NCBI GenBank assembly: GCA_964385695.1 | Contig: CAYLQA010000030.1 | Location: 1-47,384, forward strand | Source: CAYLQA01 sp964385695 | Lineage (GTDB): Bacteria; Desulfobacterota; Desulfobulbia; Desulfobulbales; Desulfurivibrionaceae | DNA length: 47,384 bases | Direction of reading: 5' to 3' | Part shown: in pieces, positions 24,370 to 33,260 of the stretch | Position numbering within the stretch: the first letter of the stretch is position 1 | Layout: every line of letters starts with the position of its first letter | Program-made: the position numbers and the translations under genes | The notes under the pieces: model-generated | What the model was told of the DNA's origin: nothing | The model's input: the letters and a program-made list of their open reading frames with translations, nothing else | Databases searched by the model: none

Positions 24370-24703
24370 GGTGTTCCTCCTTAAACAAATTTTCATTATG
24401 TAACGTAAAAGATCTTTCTGGTCTAGGGCACAGCCCACAGACGCTCAATAAACTAAAATGGTTTAAGTCTAAAATGAATTTTGATTCATCTTATAAAAAA
24501 ACACGCACACGATAGTGCCATTAATGTATACAGTCAAGCAGAAAGAAGAAAAAAACCACCCAAGAGAAATGTTAGATTATGATCACGAAAAAAGAGCAAC
24601 GAATGACCCTAAAAATGTCTGGAGTCACTTGCCCCTCTGGTATTTTTATGCAACTATCTAATTATGATGTTTTAATTACATTTATTAAAATGTGGTGAGT
24701 TGC
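24370..24703. other. Intergenic region between divergent ppaC and receiver gene
   Basis: This 334-base A/T-rich gap holds the ppaC promoter and leader. It must also hold the promoter of the receiver gene to the right, for which I see no confident -35/-10 pair. No conserved gene, tRNA or riboswitch is recognised. Confidence 0.5.
24509..24537 (-). promoter_or_regulatory. Predicted sigma-70 promoter of ppaC
   Basis: On the minus strand TTGACT (24532-24537) and TATCGT (24509-24514) are separated by 17 bases. The implied transcript has a leader of about 130 bases before the ppaC ATG. The -35 is strong and the -10 moderate. Confidence 0.4.
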
Positions 24704-25165
24704 ATGGCAGATCAAAAAGACAAAAACGATGAAAATAAGGTCCCTAAACCTCCTGCTGGACCGACAATAAAATTGCTCATTGCTGAAGATAACCCTGTTG
24801 TTCGAAAAGGACTGAGCAACTTTGCCACAAAATGGGGATTTGAACCTGTTGAGGCTGAAAATGGTGATGAGGCTTGGTATATCCTTGAAAACGATCATAA
24901 TATACATCTGAGCATTTTAGACTGGAACCTGCCCGGATTAAGCGGTATGCAGGTCTGTCAACGCATTCGCACTCGAACTGAAGGGCCTTATGTTTATACC
25001 CTTATTTTCAGCGCAAGAAAATCCAACGAGGAACAGGTATTGGCTTTAGAGGGTGGAGCTGATGATTACCTTGTCAAACCGGCAAAACCGTCAATTCTGC
25101 GTGCACGTTTAGGGGTTGGGATACGCATTCTGGAAAAAGGCTTTGGTTTTAAACCGGGCAAATAG
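24704..25165 (+). CDS. Single-domain response regulator (CheY-like receiver)
   Basis: This 153-residue protein is a receiver domain with a short charged N-terminal extension and no output domain. The acidic pair is in LIAEDNPV, the phosphoacceptor Asp is in SILDWNLPGLSG, and the conserved Thr/Ser and Lys positions are represented by FSARKS and LVKPAKP. Such stand-alone receivers act in phosphorelays, chemotaxis or allosteric control of partners. ATG 24704 is preferred because GGTGAG lies five bases upstream. No kinase gene is adjacent. A bidirectional terminator follows. Confidence 0.9.
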   Translation: MADQKDKNDENKVPKPPAGPTIKLLIAEDNPVVRKGLSNFATKWGFEPVEAENGDEAWYILENDHNIHLSILDWNLPGLSGMQVCQRIRTRTEGPYVYTLIFSARKSNEEQVLALEGGADDYLVKPAKPSILRARLGVGIRILEKGFGFKPGK

Positions 25166-25221
25166 TTCAGCTTTGGTTTCTTGCCGGCAATCGTTCCCCT
25201 TCTTCGCAAGTTAAATGACAT

Positions 25222-25257
25222 AAAAAAAACCCCATGCCGTATTGGCATGGGGTTTTT
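25222..25257. terminator. Bidirectional intrinsic terminator
   Basis: CCCCATGCC (25230-25238) pairs perfectly with GGCATGGGG (25244-25252) around a GTATT loop, with eight A's on the left and five T's on the right. It lies between the convergent receiver gene and AP2 gene and can terminate both. Confidence 0.88.
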
Positions 25258-25280
25258 AATTTTCACGTATCAGTTGGAGA

Positions 25281-25712
25281 TCAAGACACACCCAGTCTCT
25301 CGGCCTCTTTCGTCTTGCGAATATCGCAAGCGATCTCAAAAGCCTTGTCTTTGCCGTGCTTGTTAATAGAAACGGAGGTTTTTCCCTGCTTGCCGGTTGC
25401 GTTAACCCAGCTCACTTCGTAACGATTCAGTTTGTCGTTAAAACGAACACCAACTACGCCGGTTGACGTATTGCTTACCGTTACCATGTGCTTATCGGTA
25501 CGAACTTTACCGATCTTCTTTTCCGTTGCATCACGCCAGGCCAAGGCAGCCAGGAGGCTAGAGTAGCGACCGCCACATTTTCCATCAGAAAAAAACTTTG
25601 AATGGGTTTTTCCCTGAAAACGAACACGCACATACCAACCATGGGTGCGTTTGGTTTCCTGGTCAATGCGTGCGACATCCTTATGCTTCTCGAGCAAGAT
25701 ATTTTTTCCCAT
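25281..25712 (-). CDS. Free-standing AP2-domain protein
   Basis: This 143-residue basic protein has two AP2/ERF-like DNA-binding modules. The C-terminal one (about residues 85-135) is clearer: GVVGVRFNDKLNRYEVSW, then a second strand pair and a helix with KAFEIACDIRK. The N-terminal one (about 22-70) is divergent, with GWYVRVRFQGKTHSKFFSD and a helix containing LLAALAWRDATEKK. In bacteria AP2 domains usually sit in homing endonucleases or integrases, but stand-alone versions occur in Desulfobacterota. No nuclease or recombinase domain is attached. GGTGAGG lies just before the ATG. A transcriptional or nucleoid-binding role is a guess. Confidence 0.75.
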   Translation of the reverse strand: MGKNILLEKHKDVARIDQETKRTHGWYVRVRFQGKTHSKFFSDGKCGGRYSSLLAALAWRDATEKKIGKVRTDKHMVTVSNTSTGVVGVRFNDKLNRYEVSWVNATGKQGKTSVSINKHGKDKAFEIACDIRKTKEAERLGVS

Positions 25713-26078
25713 TACCTCACCAAAATTGATTGAAATTACATCTGAGAATTGAAAGTAATCCGGTCATGCACCGGGGCCACTTTATTACAGATCCTAACAG
25801 AACCTGCAATGGTTTTTTTCACACTGGTTACCCAAAAACTACCGTCTGTTAGTTTTTTATATAACAGATAGATCCTTATTCGCCAACCCTAAAAATGAGT
25901 ACTAATACCTATAGCTTGTACTTTGTTAAGAAATAGGCTTTCGGGTAATATATAAGTTAGGGTAATTATAAGAAAAACTTAGCGCTAGCTTATCTTCTCT
26001 TTTTTTCAAAGACCTGTTATAAAAATGCTTAAATTAATAAATTTCAGGCCATTCTCTTTGATTCTACTGAGCAAACGC
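25713..26078. other. Intergenic region between AP2 gene and mazG
   Basis: The gap is A/T-rich with no gene. It contains a weak A/T hairpin near 25835-25858 (AAAAACTA/TAGTTTTT) and a predicted promoter at 25923-25951 reading toward mazG. The mazG leader or N-terminal extension begins at 26025. Confidence 0.45.
25923..25951 (+). promoter_or_regulatory. Predicted sigma-70 promoter upstream of mazG
   Basis: TTGTTA (25923-25928) and TAATAT (25946-25951) are separated by 17 bases. Both boxes are partial matches, but the position, about 75-125 bases before the possible mazG starts in an otherwise empty gap, supports it. Confidence 0.35.
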
Positions 26079-26885
26079 ATGAATAATATTGAACAAAAAT
26101 TCACAGACCTCATCAAAATTATCACCAGACTTCGTCAGCCGGATGGCTGCCCTTGGGATCAAAAACAAACCCCGCAAACCTTTAAAGGATATTTAGTCGA
26201 GGAAACCCATGAGCTGCTCGAGGCAATCAACGACAATAATCCACAACATGTATTAGAAGAATTAGGTGACCTACTCTTTCAAATCATTTTCTTGAACAAT
26301 TTATATGAAGAAGAAGGCCATTTTACTTTGGTAGATGTGATAGATCATATTTCCGCAAAAATGATACGACGCCACCCCCATGTTTTTGGCGAACAAAAGA
26401 TTGAGACGGAAAAAGAACTCAAGGCCCAATGGCAAAAAATTAAGGACGCAGAAAGCAAAACATCCCCTTCTAAAAAGGGGGTGTTTTCCTCGATACCTAA
26501 AAGTCTGCCCGCCCTACGAAGGGCACAAAAGGTGGGTGGCAGGGCTGCCCGCTGTGGTTTTGACTGGCCAAACATCAAAGGCGCACTTAATAAATTCAAA
26601 GAAGAAAGCGCTGAGCTGGAAAATGCTCTAACAAGCGGCAACCAACATGAAATCAACGAAGAGTTTGGCGACCTTCTCTTTTCCTTGGCCATATTGGGCC
26701 GTAAAGCCAATGTGGATACCGAAGATGCCTTGCGTGCGGCAACAGAGAAATTCAGCTTTCGTTTCTATCAAATGGAACAAGCACTGGCCGAGCAAAATAT
26801 GGAAATATCAGACCTAGGTACAGACGAGCTTATAGCCGCCTGGAATGCCGCAAAAGCACTGGATGATGAGGCAAAAAATATTTGA
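26079..26885 (+). CDS. mazG: Nucleoside triphosphate pyrophosphohydrolase MazG
   Basis: MazG hydrolyses NTPs and dNTPs to the monophosphate and PPi. It is a housecleaning enzyme also linked to ppGpp control. From ATG 26079 the protein has 268 residues, the usual length, with two MazG domains. The first contains LRQPDGCPWDQKQT, the EETHELLEAI helix and EELGDLLFQIIF, whose acidic residues bind magnesium. The second contains RAARCGFDW, EESAELENAL and EEFGDLLFSLAIL. The frame extends to ATG 26025, adding 18 hydrophobic residues that I consider less likely. Neither start has a strong ribosome-binding site. The ribosomal protein operon follows after about 130 bases. Confidence 0.93.
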   Translation: MNNIEQKFTDLIKIITRLRQPDGCPWDQKQTPQTFKGYLVEETHELLEAINDNNPQHVLEELGDLLFQIIFLNNLYEEEGHFTLVDVIDHISAKMIRRHPHVFGEQKIETEKELKAQWQKIKDAESKTSPSKKGVFSSIPKSLPALRRAQKVGGRAARCGFDWPNIKGALNKFKEESAELENALTSGNQHEINEEFGDLLFSLAILGRKANVDTEDALRAATEKFSFRFYQMEQALAEQNMEISDLGTDELIAAWNAAKALDDEAKNI

Positions 26886-27013
26886 CGAGAATGAGGCCAT
26901 ATGTTAAGAGTGCCGTTTATTTTTGAACACTGAACAGTATTAATTCCACTAACCTTCTTGCTCTTTGCATGGCGCATACAGGTAAAGAGCCAAAAGTCCA
27001 CAAGGAGGAAACA

Positions 27014-27367
27014 ATGCGCAGGTATGAAACTATCATCATCGTCAGACCCAGTGCTGGCGAAGCCGAAGTGACCGCAGTTGAAGAAAAGGTCACCGGTGTC
27101 ATTGAAAGCTTTGGCGGTTCCCCTGTCAAAGTCGACAAATGGGGCCTGAAAAAACTGGCCTATCTCATCAAGAAAGAAGCACAAGGTTATTATCTTTACA
27201 TCGAATATGCAGGTGTTCCTGATGCAGTGAAGGAAATGGAACGCCAGTTGCGCATCGATGATATGATCCTCAAGTACATGACGGTTAAAACTCAGGATGT
27301 TTATGTTGAAGATGCTCCTGTTGCAGAAGAAGAGCCTGCCGAGGCTGAAGCTGCTGCTGCCGAGTAA
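27014..27367 (+). CDS. rpsF: 30S ribosomal protein S6
   Basis: Ribosomal protein S6 binds S18 and 16S rRNA in the platform of the small subunit. The 117-residue protein starts with MRRYETIIIV, the family hallmark, and contains KWGLKKLAYLIKKEAQGYY. An acidic Glu/Ala-rich tail of about 20 residues is a common extension. ATG 27014 is fixed by CAAGGAGG nine bases upstream; the frame remains open to 26969 but without support. It heads the rpsF-rpsR-DUF2232-rplI-dnaB cluster, an arrangement found in many bacteria. Confidence 0.97.
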   Translation: MRRYETIIIVRPSAGEAEVTAVEEKVTGVIESFGGSPVKVDKWGLKKLAYLIKKEAQGYYLYIEYAGVPDAVKEMERQLRIDDMILKYMTVKTQDVYVEDAPVAEEEPAEAEAAAAE

Positions 27368-27422
27368 TCAAGGTACTTTATACACTTTGTAACTTATTCA
27401 ACTTTTTGAGGATGAATTAACG

Positions 27423-27659
27423 ATGAAAAGAAAAAAAATATTCGGACGTCGCAAGGTCTGTCGGTTCTGCACCGACAAGAGTCTTGCCATTGATTATAAA
27501 GATGTAAAAACCCTGAGAAACTTTGTGACCGAGCGTGGCAAGATCATTCCTCGCCGTATTTACGGCAACTGTGCTCGTCACCAACGGCAACTGAACGATG
27601 CAATTAAACGTGCTCGCCAGATTGCCCTGCTGCCTTACTCCGGTTACCCGCAGCTGTAA
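27423..27659 (+). CDS. rpsR: 30S ribosomal protein S18
   Basis: S18 forms a heterodimer with S6 on the 30S platform. The 78-residue basic protein has the family core, including IDYKDVKTLRNFVTERGKI and the RxYGNCARHQRQLNDAIKRAR segment. An N-terminal pair of cysteines (R-x-C-R-F-C) followed by the later Cys suggests a zinc-binding C+ paralogue form. GAGGA lies about ten bases before the ATG. It sits 55 bases downstream of rpsF. Confidence 0.97.
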   Translation: MKRKKIFGRRKVCRFCTDKSLAIDYKDVKTLRNFVTERGKIIPRRIYGNCARHQRQLNDAIKRARQIALLPYSGYPQL

Positions 27660-27667
27660 GCAGCACA

Positions 27668-28642
27668 TTGGCAGTGAACCAGGTTGCAATGCAACAAGGG
27701 GACCTTGCTAAGGCCGTTGCCGTTACTTCCGCTGTTTTTGTTTTACCCACAGCGATAGGCAGCCTTGGTTGGTTTCATAGCTTCATCCCCTTACCTATAA
27801 TTTTCTACCTGGTCTATTTCGGACCCAAGCAGGGAGCTACGGTTGTTGCTGCAAGCGTTGCTTTGTCCGTAATCATTGCCGCGATTCTGGGAGTTTTACC
27901 CAGTTTACTTTTTTCACTTACCCTTTTGCCTTTGGGCTACATAATAGCTAAGGGTATACGGCAACATGAAGCAGCAATTGTTGTCGGAATCAAAGGCATT
28001 GTATATTTGACAATTGTGTGGCTCATGTTCGGAGTGCTGCATGGCACAATGAACCAAGTAAATCCCTACCTGGACATACAAAAAAGTATGCAGGATGGAT
28101 TTGAGGCCACATACAAGCTCTATGAAAACTCGGGACAATTTTCGGCAGAGGCACTCAAGGATATATCTGCTTTTTTTAAGCAGATGCAAGCCTTGGTTGC
28201 CCGCATCCTGCCAGCCCTGTTGTTTGGTACCATAATAGGTACTGTTTGGCTGAACGTGGTCTGCGGCCACTGGCTGCTCAAACGAAAAAGCCAAGATCTC
28301 ACCTGCTGGGATAACTTCAAGGGATGGCGGTTGCCGGAATATTTTGTTTGGCCTGTAATAGTTGCAGGCATAGCTTATGCGGTTCCAGCTGAGGGCTTAA
28401 ACACTTTTGGTTTGAACCTGGGAATTATCCTGGCTGTACTTTTTTTCAGCCAAGGACTTGCGATATTGGCCTTTGCCCTTGAAAAATGGGCAATACCACC
28501 ACTTTTTCGTTTTTTCATCTACAGCATACTGTTAATTCAGATCTATGGTTTCGGTATGCTGGCAGCCATCGGCTTGGCAGATGTATGGCTTAATTTTCGA
28601 AAAAGAGCGGAAGCAAACGACCGAGAAGAAACAGAGCGATAA
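27668..28642 (+). CDS. DUF2232 (YybS-like) integral membrane protein
   Basis: This 324-residue protein has about eight predicted transmembrane helices and a charged C-terminal tail. Its position between rpsR and rplI is typical of the DUF2232/YybS family, whose biochemical role is unknown; related proteins are sometimes grouped with the membrane subunits of transporters. The frame begins at TTG 27668, nine bases after rpsR. GTG 27674 and ATG 27689 are alternatives, and none has a convincing Shine-Dalgarno. I keep the longest form but give the start low weight. Confidence 0.8.
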   Translation: MAVNQVAMQQGDLAKAVAVTSAVFVLPTAIGSLGWFHSFIPLPIIFYLVYFGPKQGATVVAASVALSVIIAAILGVLPSLLFSLTLLPLGYIIAKGIRQHEAAIVVGIKGIVYLTIVWLMFGVLHGTMNQVNPYLDIQKSMQDGFEATYKLYENSGQFSAEALKDISAFFKQMQALVARILPALLFGTIIGTVWLNVVCGHWLLKRKSQDLTCWDNFKGWRLPEYFVWPVIVAGIAYAVPAEGLNTFGLNLGIILAVLFFSQGLAILAFALEKWAIPPLFRFFIYSILLIQIYGFGMLAAIGLADVWLNFRKRAEANDREETER

Positions 28643-28723
28643 AATAATAACGTAAGACAGACGCTATCAACATCCTGTGCAAGCAGGATATCAGATTTGC
28701 TGAGTTTCATCTGGAGGCTAAAT

Positions 28724-29179
28724 ATGGAACTTATCCTAAAAGAAACTATCGATACTCTTGGCGAGGAAGGCGATGTTGTTAAGGTAAAAGCCGGTTACGG
28801 CCGTAATTACCTTATTCCTCAAGGCAAGGCAATCATGGCCACCAAGGCCAACATGTCTATTCTTGAGAAAGAAAAATCCGCCATCGACGAGAAGAAAAAA
28901 CAGCAGCGTGCCGAGGCCGAGGCCATGGCCAAGAAGGTTGCCGGAGCCACCGTTACCATTGAGCAGCGGGTTGGTGAAGATGACCGACTGTACGGTTCTG
29001 TTACCTCTGCCGACATTGCCGACAAGCTGGCTGATGCCGGTATTGAGGTTGACAAAAAGAAGATCATGCTGGACGAGCCCATTAAATCACTGGGCGAGAC
29101 CATGGTAACCATTAAGGTTGGCTACCAGGTCACTGCCGATGTGAAGGTCGATATCGTTCCGCTTGCTGTCAGCGAGTAA
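28724..29179 (+). CDS. rplI: 50S ribosomal protein L9
   Basis: L9 binds 23S rRNA through its N-terminal domain and projects from the 50S stalk base. The 151-residue protein shows the N-terminal signature MELILKETIDTLGEEGDVVKVKAGYGRNYLIP, here broken by only minor changes from consensus, then the long central helix rich in Lys and Glu. The C-terminal domain ends in VDIVPLAVSE. CTGGAGG lies eight bases before ATG 28724, which rules out the longer frame to 28697. A long hairpin follows before dnaB. Confidence 0.97.
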   Translation: MELILKETIDTLGEEGDVVKVKAGYGRNYLIPQGKAIMATKANMSILEKEKSAIDEKKKQQRAEAEAMAKKVAGATVTIEQRVGEDDRLYGSVTSADIADKLADAGIEVDKKKIMLDEPIKSLGETMVTIKVGYQVTADVKVDIVPLAVSE

Positions 29180-29213
29180 TACGCGTTTTTTGCATTACCG
29201 TTGTACCAAAGGT

Positions 29214-29246
29214 ATAGGGTTAGAGGGTCCTGCTCTCTAATCCTAT
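29214..29246 (+). promoter_or_regulatory. Strong 12-bp hairpin between rplI and dnaB
   Basis: ATAGGGTTAGAG (29214-29225) pairs with CTCTAATCCTAT (29235-29246), including one G-U pair, around a nine-base loop. No T-tract follows, so it is not a classical intrinsic terminator. It could stabilise or process the mRNA, or reduce readthrough from the ribosomal protein genes into dnaB. Confidence 0.5.
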
Positions 29247-29282
29247 AAACCTTAATGCCCCTCTCATCCTTGGAATATTTTC

Positions 29283-30653
29283 ATGGACTCTGGGACCACC
29301 CAAAAGCCTTCTTCGCACAGACTTCCTCCGCAGAATCTGGAAGCGGAGCAAAGTGTTCTCGGTTCGATCATGCAGCAGCAAGGCACCATGGCTAAAGCTG
29401 CTGAGATTCTGAACGAGGATGATTTTTATCGCGATTCTCACAAGTTCATCTACTTCACCATGCTCACCCTGTTTGACCGGGGTGAACCCATCGACCTGAT
29501 TACTGTTACCAGTAACCTCAAGGACGCCAACAAACTTGATGAAGTTGGCGGCCCAAGCTATCTTGCCTCTTTGACCGACATTGTTCCTGTTGCAGCAAAT
29601 ATCGCCTATTATGCAAAGATTGTTCGCGATAAGGCTATTTTGCGCAGGCTGATCCAGACCAGTACAGAAATTGCCGGCCGCTGTTATGAAGAGCAGGACG
29701 ATATTGACGGATTGCTGGACGAGGTCGAGCAGAATGTTTTTGAGATTTCTCGGGCCAAGAGCGGGCAGTCATTTCATCCCTTAAGTTCGGTCATCAATGA
29801 TACCTTTAAATATGTTGAACAGCTTTTTGAGCGCAAGGAGCTGATCACCGGTGTATCCACCGGCTACCATGATTTTGATAAAATGACCGCAGGTTTGCAG
29901 CCTGCTGATCTCATTATTTTGGCCGGGCGCCCCAGTATGGGCAAAACGGCTTTGGTCATGAATATGGTACAAAATGCCGCCCTGCTCACCAAGGTTCCGG
30001 TTGCCACATTCAGCCTTGAGATGAGTAAAGAGCAGTTGGCAATGCGTTTGCTCTGCTCAATAAGCCGGGTGGATGCCCAACGACTGCGGACCGGTTTTTT
30101 AAAAGACCAAGACTGGCCTAAACTGACCCGAGCCGTAGCCCAGCTTGCGGAAGCCCCCATTTACATTGACGATACCCCTGCCATCACAGCCCTTGAGTTG
30201 CGTGCCAAGGCGCGACGTCTTAAGACCGAACATGATATCGGCCTGATTGTTATCGACTATTTGCAGCTTATGCGCGGACGCAGCAATGTGCAATCCCGCG
30301 AACAGGAGATCAGTGAGATCTCCCGCTCACTTAAGGCCATGGCCAAGGAACTTGGTGTCCCGGTTATCGCCCTTTCCCAGCTCAACCGCAGTTTGGAGAG
30401 CCGCCCCAACAAAAGGCCCCAACTCTCTGACTTGCGTGAGTCCGGTGCCATTGAGCAGGATGCCGACCTTATCATCTTTATCTATAGGGATGAGGTCTAT
30501 AACAAGGCCGAAGACAACCCCAAACGCGGAATTGCCGAGGTCATTATCGGCAAGCAGCGTAACGGACCAACCGGCACCGTTGAACTGGCATTTCTTGACC
30601 GCTTCACCTCGTTTGAAAACCTGGCTCATCAGGATTTTCAACCATCAGAGTAG
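29283..30653 (+). CDS. dnaB: Replicative DNA helicase DnaB
   Basis: DnaB is the hexameric 5'-3' helicase of the replication fork. The 456-residue protein has the N-terminal helical domain with PPQNLEAEQSVLGSIM, a linker, and a RecA-like C-terminal domain. Walker A is GRPSMGKTAL near residue 219, followed by FSLEMSKEQLAMRLL, the Walker B region IGLIVIDYLQLM, and the DLRESGAIEQDADLI segment with the arginine finger region nearby. There is no intein, although DnaB is a frequent intein host. It closes the rpsF cluster, 103 bases after rplI. Confidence 0.97.
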   Translation: MDSGTTQKPSSHRLPPQNLEAEQSVLGSIMQQQGTMAKAAEILNEDDFYRDSHKFIYFTMLTLFDRGEPIDLITVTSNLKDANKLDEVGGPSYLASLTDIVPVAANIAYYAKIVRDKAILRRLIQTSTEIAGRCYEEQDDIDGLLDEVEQNVFEISRAKSGQSFHPLSSVINDTFKYVEQLFERKELITGVSTGYHDFDKMTAGLQPADLIILAGRPSMGKTALVMNMVQNAALLTKVPVATFSLEMSKEQLAMRLLCSISRVDAQRLRTGFLKDQDWPKLTRAVAQLAEAPIYIDDTPAITALELRAKARRLKTEHDIGLIVIDYLQLMRGRSNVQSREQEISEISRSLKAMAKELGVPVIALSQLNRSLESRPNKRPQLSDLRESGAIEQDADLIIFIYRDEVYNKAEDNPKRGIAEVIIGKQRNGPTGTVELAFLDRFTSFENLAHQDFQPSE

Positions 30654-30762
30654 TATGGTGGTTGTTTTTTTACATTGAGTCAGTTAAAACCCATCGAATA
30701 GCTTTAAGGCCTTTCTGTAACGTGCCTTATATCACGATAAATTCAGAGCACACACATCACAC

Positions 30763-33255
30763 ATGTCCGCCTCAGAAAACATAAAATACGACTTTAAAGC
30801 CATTGAACAAAAATGGCGTGAGCATTGGTTGAACGATAAGACGTACAAAGTCTCCGTAGATCACAATCTGCCCAAATATTACCTGCTCGAGATGTTCCCC
30901 TACCCTTCCGGCCGCATTCACATGGGCCATGTGCGCAATTACACAATTGGTGATGTGGTTGCCCGTTACAAAAGGATGAAGGGCTTTAATGTTCTCCACC
31001 CCATGGGCTGGGATGCCTTTGGCTTGCCTGCGGAAAATGCGGCCATCAAAAACAATACGCATCCGGCAAAATGGACCTACGAAAACATCGATTATATGAA
31101 GGGCCAGCTACAACGCATGGGCTTCAGTTATGACTGGGACCGTGAGCTTGCCACCTGTAACGCTGATTATTATCGCTGGGAACAACTCTTCTTTATCAAG
31201 CTCTATGAAAAGGGCCTGGTTTACCAAAAGGTGACCACGGTCAATTGGTGCGAGACCTGTCAGACCGTGCTTGCCAACGAGCAGGTGATTGACGGCTGCT
31301 GCTGGCGCTGCGACGAGCAGGTTGAAGCCAGGGAGATGAACGGCTGGTTTTTTAAGATCACGGACTATGCCGACGAGCTCCTTGCCGATTGCGATAAACT
31401 CACGGGCTGGCCGGAAAAAGTTCTGACCATGCAGCGCAATTGGATCGGCAAGAGTATTGGCGCAGAGGTGGATTTTAAGGTTGCCGACACTGACGAATCA
31501 CTCAAAATTTTCACCACCAGGCCGGACACCATCTTCGGTGCAACCTTTATGTCCATTGCTCCGGAGCACCCGCTTGTTGCAAAACTTTCTGCATCCAGTG
31601 GCAAAGAGGATGAGATAAAGTCCTTTGTCGAAAAAACCATTGTTGCCAAACAGCGGCAGCGCCCGGAAGATGAGCTGGAAAAGGAAGGGGTATTCACCGG
31701 AGGATACTGCATTAATCCTTTTACCGGGGACAAGCTGCCCATCTATGTTGCCAACTTTGTCCTGATGGAATACGGCACCGGCGCGGTCATGGCCGTGCCT
31801 GCCCATGATCAACGCGATTTTGAATTTGCCAAGAAATACGACATACCCATCAAGGTTGTTATTCAACCAGAAGGAGACAAGCTTGATCCTGCGACCATGA
31901 CCGAGGCCCATGAAGGGCCGGGAACCGTAGTCGGCTCCTCAGAGTTTGATTCCCTGGCTTCAGCAGATGCGAAAAAAGCAATCACAGAACACGCCGCCAA
32001 ACAAGGTTTTGGCAAAAAACAAACCACCTACCGCTTAAGGGACTGGGGTATTTCACGCCAACGTTATTGGGGCTCACCTATCCCCATGCTCTATTGTGAA
32101 AAATGCGGTGTGCAGCCCGTTGCCGAGCAGGACCTGCCTGTTAGCCTGCCCACGGATGTTCAGTTTGACGAGACCGGCAAATCGCCTCTCCATAACCTTG
32201 AAAGTTTTTACACCACCACCTGCCCGAAATGCGGCGGCACAGCAAAACGTGAAACCGATACCATGGATACCTTTGTTGAGTCGTCCTGGTATTTTGCCCG
32301 CTATGCCTGCCCGGATTTCACTGATGGCCCACTCAAAAAAGAGGCTGTGGATTACTGGCTTTCGGTGGATCAATACATCGGGGGTGTGGAACACGCTATC
32401 CTGCACCTGCTTTACTCACGATTTTTCACTAAAATTCTGCGCGATTTGGGCTACCTGAGCGTTGACGAACCATTTACCAACCTGCTGACCCAGGGCATGG
32501 TGATCAAAGACGGCACCAAGATGTCCAAATCAAAGGGCAATGTTGTGGACCCCAATGATCTGGTCGAACAGTATGGTGCAGACACGGTTCGCCTGTTCAG
32601 TCTCTTTGCCGCTCCCCCTGAACGCGACCTGGAATGGAGCGACAAGGGTGTTGAGGGGGCATATCGATTCATCAACCGCGTGCACCGTTTCGTAACGGAC
32701 CGGCTCGATCTTTTTGAGGGCAACGAGGTTGAAATACCCGCAGAGCTCAATGACAGCAGCCGCGCCTTACACCGAAAAACCCATCAAACCATCCGCAAGG
32801 TCGGCAACGATGTTGACAGCAAATTCCATTTCAACACCGCTATCAGCGCTATCATGGAGCTGACAAACTCCCTGTATAGCTTGGCTGGGGAGGATGCAAA
32901 AGAGGATGTTGCTCCAGCGGTTGTCCGTCAGGCCGTTGAAGCAGTTCTGCTCTTGCTCTCTCCCATGGTACCGCATTTCTGTGCTGAACTCTGGGAGATG
33001 ACCAACCACAAAGAGTCAATGGATACGGTGGGATGGCCTGACTTTGATGAAGAGGCTGCCAAGGAAGAGGAAATCACCATCGTCATCCAGGTGAAGGGCA
33101 AAGTGCGCAGCAGGCTTCAGGTCGCACCCGGGTTGAGCGATGATGAACTTGAGAAAATGGCATTGGCCGATGAAAATGCACAAAAATTTATCGCAGACAA
33201 TCCCATTCGCAAGGTCATTGTGGTAAAAAATAAGCTGATCAATATTGTAATTTAA
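30763..33255 (+). CDS. leuS: Leucyl-tRNA synthetase
   Basis: This class I synthetase charges tRNA-Leu. The 830-residue length is normal for the bacterial form. The HIGH motif appears as HMGH in PSGRIHMGHVRNYTIGD, and KMSKS is intact in GTKMSKSKGNVVDPND. A zinc-finger-like Cys cluster (WCETCQTVLANEQV, CCWRC) lies before the editing domain. The editing (CP1) domain contains TTRPDTIFGATF and the GTGAVMAVPAHDQRD segment with its conserved Asp. The lptE gene starts five bases downstream, a common pairing. Confidence 0.98.
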   Translation: MSASENIKYDFKAIEQKWREHWLNDKTYKVSVDHNLPKYYLLEMFPYPSGRIHMGHVRNYTIGDVVARYKRMKGFNVLHPMGWDAFGLPAENAAIKNNTHPAKWTYENIDYMKGQLQRMGFSYDWDRELATCNADYYRWEQLFFIKLYEKGLVYQKVTTVNWCETCQTVLANEQVIDGCCWRCDEQVEAREMNGWFFKITDYADELLADCDKLTGWPEKVLTMQRNWIGKSIGAEVDFKVADTDESLKIFTTRPDTIFGATFMSIAPEHPLVAKLSASSGKEDEIKSFVEKTIVAKQRQRPEDELEKEGVFTGGYCINPFTGDKLPIYVANFVLMEYGTGAVMAVPAHDQRDFEFAKKYDIPIKVVIQPEGDKLDPATMTEAHEGPGTVVGSSEFDSLASADAKKAITEHAAKQGFGKKQTTYRLRDWGISRQRYWGSPIPMLYCEKCGVQPVAEQDLPVSLPTDVQFDETGKSPLHNLESFYTTTCPKCGGTAKRETDTMDTFVESSWYFARYACPDFTDGPLKKEAVDYWLSVDQYIGGVEHAILHLLYSRFFTKILRDLGYLSVDEPFTNLLTQGMVIKDGTKMSKSKGNVVDPNDLVEQYGADTVRLFSLFAAPPERDLEWSDKGVEGAYRFINRVHRFVTDRLDLFEGNEVEIPAELNDSSRALHRKTHQTIRKVGNDVDSKFHFNTAISAIMELTNSLYSLAGEDAKEDVAPAVVRQAVEAVLLLLSPMVPHFCAELWEMTNHKESMDTVGWPDFDEEAAKEEEITIVIQVKGKVRSRLQVAPGLSDDELEKMALADENAQKFIADNPIRKVIVVKNKLINIVI

Positions 33256-33260
33256 AAACT

